From: Coriobacteriales bacterium
GTDB lineage: Bacteria; Actinomycetota; Coriobacteriia; Coriobacteriales; QAMH01
DNA: 16,034 nucleotides
Reading direction: 5' to 3'
Assembly (NCBI GenBank): GCA_024408695.1
Contig: JAKSUU010000003.1
Location: forward strand, 1 to 16,034
Part shown: piece by piece, positions 14,310 to 16,034 of the stretch
Layout of the letters: each line of letters begins with the position of its first letter
Position numbering within the stretch: the first letter of the stretch is position 1
The notes under the pieces: model-generated
What the model was told of the DNA's origin: nothing
Database searches by the model: none
Seen by the model: only the letters and a program-made list of their open reading frames with translations
Program-made: the position numbers and the translations under genes

Positions 14310-15344
14310 TTGAACCTTAGCAAACGAACATTAAAACAAATTAAAAACCTTCAAGATTATTGTGATTTTGATATAGATAAAAGAATTGCAACCATACATC
14401 TTAACTACGATACTCCGCTAGACCTAATTGATCCACACCTTTCTCACGATGATAAGCCAGTCGTTTCGGATGCAACAACAGCTTACATACAAGAATTGAT
14501 ACACGATATACCTAAAGAGTTTAAAATTGAATTTATGCTTTCAATATATGATTATCAAAATTATTCACCCGAGTCCCTCATAAATGCTTTAAATAACACA
14601 ATAGAAAGCACCTATTATTATTTTGATGAAGAAAGAAAAAAATACAATGCTTTAGCTGTTATTTTTATACTGCTCGGCATTGTTTTTCTTGCTATTAATG
14701 TCGTTGGCGGAGCTTGGGAATGGTTTGGACAAAAAGAAAGTACCTCTGCAGAAGTTGCTGAATCCCTTTTAGACATTCTTACTTGGGTATTTATTTGGGA
14801 AGGTGGCGCAATTATCTTTTTAACCTACGAGAATGCATCTCATATTTTTAATAGAGATATTTCGCGATTGCAAAAAGTTTCTTTTAGCGATTCTCATGAT
14901 AAAAGACTCGGTACGCTAGACAAAGAGAGGGTGGAGCGTTCTTTAAATTATGTTAAAAAGGGTGAGCTTTTAGCTAGAAATTTCATCCTTGCATCTACTG
15001 CTATTATTCTGGCAATTTGTACAATAGATACTTTAGAAAATATTGTAAATATTCAAGAGATGTCTTTTGTATCTATAATTTCAGGTCTTTTACAAATTAT
15101 CTCACTTATATTTGTTTGTGTTGTAATTCTTTTTTATTATAGAGAAAATAATGTTGCAAAAAAATTAACTCCAATTATTTGCGGGATATATATTATTGTT
15201 GTAATTGTTGATATTGTTTTTCTTTTTATCACTGATGCATCTTATGCTCCAAAATTAATATTTTATGATTTTATGCTACTGGCTGTTATGATTGCCGATT
15301 TAATTTGCATGTTTTATTTAAGAAGATTTGATGTCGAGGTTTAA
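14310..15344 (+). CDS. Polytopic membrane protein of unknown function, long paralogue
   Basis: I do not recognise this family. I place the start at TTG 14310, seven bases after AAGAGAGG (14295-14302), giving 344 residues. The longer frame from 14145 reads through the tRNA and is an artefact; ATG 14283 is possible but lacks a ribosome site. Residues 1-112 form a soluble, charged N-terminal domain with KRTLKQIKNLQDYCDFDIDK (5-24), RIATI (25-29) and IPKEFKIEF (67-75). About six membrane segments follow (about 113-137, 153-173, 224-247, 252-277, 286-308, 317-337), with a charged loop at 178-222. The next gene encodes a short version of the same protein and overlaps its 3' end by 14 bp, so they are surely co-translated. 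No catalytic motif is seen. Confidence 0.8.
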   Translation: MNLSKRTLKQIKNLQDYCDFDIDKRIATIHLNYDTPLDLIDPHLSHDDKPVVSDATTAYIQELIHDIPKEFKIEFMLSIYDYQNYSPESLINALNNTIESTYYYFDEERKKYNALAVIFILLGIVFLAINVVGGAWEWFGQKESTSAEVAESLLDILTWVFIWEGGAIIFLTYENASHIFNRDISRLQKVSFSDSHDKRLGTLDKERVERSLNYVKKGELLARNFILASTAIILAICTIDTLENIVNIQEMSFVSIISGLLQIISLIFVCVVILFYYRENNVAKKLTPIICGIYIIVVIVDIVFLFITDASYAPKLIFYDFMLLAVMIADLICMFYLRRFDVEV

Positions 15345-15912
15345 AAAAAGAACACTACGTGCAATGCAAATTGCAAGTGATTATTGTGATTTTGATCTAG
15401 AAAATCGAATCGCAACAATTACCGTGCGTTTTGATAGCGCACAAGAACTTTATCAGCATAATCAAAAACGAGGCGATACATGTGCTCCTTCGCAAGAATT
15501 AGTAGATCTTTTGCATAATGTATCAAAAAAAATACCTAAGGAATTTGACATTGGTTTCAATCTTCAAATTAAGGATATGCAAGGTAAATCAAAAGAAGAT
15601 TTACAAGAAGTTTGCAAAAAGGCCTATGCAATAAAAAGTTTTTCTACAGTTCAAGACAATAAAAATTTAAAGTGGTTTTGGATTACAGCCGCTATTTTTG
15701 GTTTTTTAATTATTGTTATTAAAGTCATATTAAGACAAAATCAAGTTTTTGGCCCAGTAGATGCCGCTTTTAGTGTTGCATGCATTTCATTTATTGAAAT
15801 ATTATCTGAGTTGTATTTTGAAGAAAGCGTTATATTCTTTTTTATTCATAGAAGTAGGCTAAACATCTTTAAGGAAAAACACGAGCGCATCAGAACTATC
15901 ACAGTAAATTAA
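15331..15912 (+). CDS. Small membrane protein of unknown function, short paralogue
   Basis: The start is ATG 15331, five bases after AAGAAG (15320-15325), inside the end of the previous gene. The TTG one codon earlier is less likely. The 193-residue protein is a paralogue of its neighbour. KRTLRAMQIASDYCDFDLEN (6-25), RIATI (26-30) and IPKEFDIGF (68-76) match the neighbour position by position, and the two membrane segments (about 114-134 and 146-171) match the neighbour's first two. It ends there with a basic cytoplasmic tail (HRSRLNIFKEKHERIR), so it lacks the neighbour's last four membrane segments. The soluble N-terminal domain is probably cytoplasmic in both. Function is unknown. A heteromeric membrane complex is an inference from overlap and homology. 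Confidence 0.8.
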   Translation: MSRFKKRTLRAMQIASDYCDFDLENRIATITVRFDSAQELYQHNQKRGDTCAPSQELVDLLHNVSKKIPKEFDIGFNLQIKDMQGKSKEDLQEVCKKAYAIKSFSTVQDNKNLKWFWITAAIFGFLIIVIKVILRQNQVFGPVDAAFSVACISFIEILSELYFEESVIFFFIHRSRLNIFKEKHERIRTITVN

Positions 15913-15950
15913 TCGAAAATTTGCTATTAATCTTTCTATTTCGCTTATTT

Positions 15951-15981
15951 AAGCATTTTGCTTTTATGCAATGTTTTTCTT
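15951..15981 (+). terminator. Possible weak terminator after the paralogue pair
   Basis: AAGCA (15951-15955) can pair with TGCTT (15959-15963) around a three-T loop, and an overlapping GCAT/ATGC pair is also possible. A T-rich stretch (TTTTTCTTT) follows from about 15974. The stem is short and AT-rich, so this is a weak call. Confidence 0.25.
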
Positions 15982-15986
15982 TAATA

Positions 15987-16005
15987 TATAATAATAATTA
16001 TTATT
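15987..16005 (+). promoter_or_regulatory. AT-rich palindrome overlapping a TATAAT box at the right edge
   Basis: AATAATAATTATTATT (15990-16005) is a perfect 16-bp palindrome and overlaps TATAAT (15987-15992). It could be the promoter and operator of a gene that begins beyond the window. Such AT symmetry can also arise by chance in this composition. Confidence 0.25.
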
Positions 16006-16034
16006 TTGAGCGTAAGCGCGTTTGGAGTATAAAA

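Overview
This is an AT-rich bacterial chromosomal window. It carries a cell-wall and cell-division cluster followed by housekeeping and accessory genes. The dcw gene order, an actinobacterial-looking aspartate-semialdehyde dehydrogenase, CCA-encoding tRNA genes and promoters dominated by extended -10 elements fit a low-GC monoderm. I lean weakly towards an Atopobium-like member of Coriobacteriia. That lineage call is an impression from protein resemblance and was not searched.

Positions 1-8773 are one co-directional block: the murD 3' end, ftsW, murG, murC, ftsQ, coaE, uvrB. Most gaps are 11-16 bp. The exception is the 124 bp between murG and murC, which holds a hairpin and a likely internal promoter. 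MurD, MurG and MurC make and export-prime peptidoglycan precursors, FtsW polymerises them at the septum, and FtsQ is a divisome scaffold. coaE and uvrB follow where ftsZ often sits. FtsW has a long disordered C-terminal tail, and FtsQ has a long disordered N-terminal region with five tandem pentapeptides. UvrB and FtsW each have departures from strongly conserved family motifs.

Positions 8774-12702 are a looser accessory stretch: a small flavin-binding split-barrel protein (-), a stand-alone HD alarmone-hydrolase-like protein (+), a 400-bp non-coding region, a lipoprotein of unknown function (+) and an HI0933-type flavoprotein (-). The non-coding region ahead of the lipoprotein holds three direct repeats at exactly 21-bp period that resemble LytTR-regulator sites. 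This is the most testable new regulatory signal in the window.

Positions 12703-16034 hold asd, a long 104-bp hairpin/terminator, two tRNA-Val genes (anticodons UAC and CAC), and a pair of overlapping genes for membrane proteins I do not recognise. Those two proteins are paralogues with the same soluble N-terminal domain. The first has about six membrane segments and the second is a short form with about two. They are the best candidate here for an undescribed system.
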